Assembly: GCA_019689615.1 (NCBI GenBank)
Contig: JADGHD010000348.1
Location: forward strand, 1-5,723
DNA: 5,723 nucleotides
DNA from: Frankia sp.
GTDB taxonomy: Bacteria; Actinomycetota; Actinomycetes; Frankiales; Frankiaceae
Direction: 5' to 3'
Position numbers and translations under genes: made by a program. Numbering within the stretch: the stretch's first letter is position 1; each line of letters opens with the position of its first letter. Shown piece by piece: positions 4,828 through 5,723 of the stretch. A model generated the notes under the pieces. That model saw only the letters and a list, made by a program, of their open reading frames with translations, was not told the DNA's origin and made no database searches.

Positions 4828-5723
4828 CTACAGCACGCCGTTGGTGATGGCCTGGGTCTTCAGGACGGCGCCGAGGACCAGCAGGCCGATGAGCGCGGCG
4901 GTGCCGGCGGCCTGCAGGATGACCCGGCGGGCCGGGACGTAGCTGTAGAGCAGGCCCATAAGGACGCCGACGCCGAGGCCGCCCAGATGCCCCCACTTGT
5001 CGACGTTGGGGATCAGGAACGTGATAACCAGGTTCAGCCCGACGACTATGACGATCTGGCGGGTATCCACCCGCAGCCGCCGGGCGATGATGTAGTACGC
5101 CGCGAAGAACGCGAAGATCGCGGTGGACGCGCCTACCGAGAACGTGTTGATGCCGTTCATCAGGTAGCTCAGCGTGTTGCCGCCGATCGCTCCGGCCAGG
5201 AACAGCACCAGCAGCCGGGCCCGGCCGAGTACCGCCTCGAGCTGCGTGCCGAGCAGGTACAGCGCGTAGACGTTGAACAGGATGTGCAGCACGCTGCCGT
5301 GCAGGAACGCGGCGGTCACGAGCCGGTAGTACTCGTCGTTGCCGGCGATGCCGATCAGGTGTCCCTGGTCGATCCGCAGCCCGATCAGCGCGAAGTCGAT
5401 CGTGAAGTCGTTGGCCCGGGTGCTGCGCCCCAGGCCGGGCAGGCCCTGCAGGAAGTAGGCGATCACGCAGATCGCGGCGAGGACCTTTGTCACGACGCCG
5501 GACGAGGCCGCGCCCGCACCGCCGAGCGCGCCGCGCGCCGCCCGCTGCGGCACCTGCGCGCCGCCCTCGTCCGGGCAGTGGAAGCCGACGGCAGCCGGCC
5601 GCATGCACTCCGGGCAGATGGGCCGGTTGCAGCGCTGGCAGGAGACGTAGGCCTCGCGGTTCGGGTGCCGGTAGCAGACCGCAGGCCCGGCCGAGCCGGA
5701 CGGGCCGGGCGCGCCGCCGGGGG
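4828..5723 (-). CDS. Rhomboid family intramembrane serine protease with N-terminal zinc finger; 5' end beyond the right window edge
   Basis: Rhomboids cleave transmembrane segments inside the membrane with a Ser-His dyad. Visible here are HILFN (HxxxN), GASTAIF (GxSxxxF, catalytic Ser codon 5127-5125) and HLGGLGVG (HxxGxxxG, catalytic His codon 4989-4987), within about six membrane helices. Before the first helix lies a B-box-like zinc ribbon with Cys and His codons at 5674 (C), 5665 (H), 5638 (C), 5629 (C), 5614 (C), 5605 (C) and 5575 (C). This is the usual N-terminus of actinobacterial rhomboids. The ATG at 5604-5602 would discard most of that finger; the frame stays open to 5723 with no in-frame start, so the true start is outside the window. 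About 298 codons are visible. The last metal ligand, usually Cys in CPxC, is Glu here (CPDE). It is convergent with the methyltransferase gene. The substrate is unknown. Confidence 0.93.
   Translation of the reverse strand, partial: PGGAPGPSGSAGPAVCYRHPNREAYVSCQRCNRPICPECMRPAAVGFHCPDEGGAQVPQRAARGALGGAGAASSGVVTKVLAAICVIAYFLQGLPGLGRSTRANDFTIDFALIGLRIDQGHLIGIAGNDEYYRLVTAAFLHGSVLHILFNVYALYLLGTQLEAVLGRARLLVLFLAGAIGGNTLSYLMNGINTFSVGASTAIFAFFAAYYIIARRLRVDTRQIVIVVGLNLVITFLIPNVDKWGHLGGLGVGVLMGLLYSYVPARRVILQAAGTAALIGLLVLGAVLKTQAITNGVL

Noticed and set aside
4499..5608. 369-codon minus-strand frame across the rhomboid region
   Set aside because: It is a frame-shifted shadow of the rhomboid gene, Arg/Pro-rich with no membrane segments. 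The true frame carries all rhomboid motifs.
1..5723. Undescribed defence or toxin-antitoxin system
   Set aside because: None of the genes belongs to known defence families, orientations alternate with no shared operon, and no mobile-element traces are seen.

Overview
The window comes from a very GC-rich genome (estimated by eye at above 70%, not counted). Third codon positions are almost all G or C, GTG starts are frequent, and the set of families points to Actinomycetota: CrgA, an actinobacterial rhomboid protein with an N-terminal zinc finger, and a SAM-methyltransferase of the PF04672/DUF574 type. A Frankia-like or related lineage would fit, but nothing here fixes the genus.

Layout from left to right: (1) the N-terminal part of a membrane-anchored protein on the minus strand, cut by the left edge; (2) crgA, a small two-helix septation protein, on the plus strand; (3) a 207-bp gap holding three DnaA-box-like nonamers within 33 bp, then an imperfect stem-loop; (4) a 120-residue conserved actinobacterial protein, plus strand, apparently leaderless; (5) a long cytoplasmic GH15 trehalase/glucoamylase-type enzyme, minus strand, whose stop codon abuts that of the previous gene; (6) a 230-bp divergent promoter region; (7) a divergent DUF574-type methyltransferase with an unusual N-terminal extension of about 195 residues that includes eleven elastin-like pentapeptides, plus strand; (8) a short GC hairpin between convergent genes; (9) a rhomboid serine protease, minus strand, running off the right edge.

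crgA, the membrane protein beside it, and the rhomboid gene belong to a neighbourhood that in many actinobacteria lies not far from dnaA/oriC, with ppiA, sortase/DUF881 genes and the pknB-pbpA-rodA cluster. Here GH15 and the methyltransferase lie between crgA and the rhomboid gene, so I read them as lineage-specific additions to a conserved block. The genes do not form one operon: the orientations are -, +, +, -, +, -, and nearly every gene needs its own promoter. I see no evidence of a defence system, CRISPR array, mobile element, tRNA or rRNA. The most unusual items are the DnaA-box cluster, the pentapeptide-repeat methyltransferase, and the alternating inverted half-sites in its leader.
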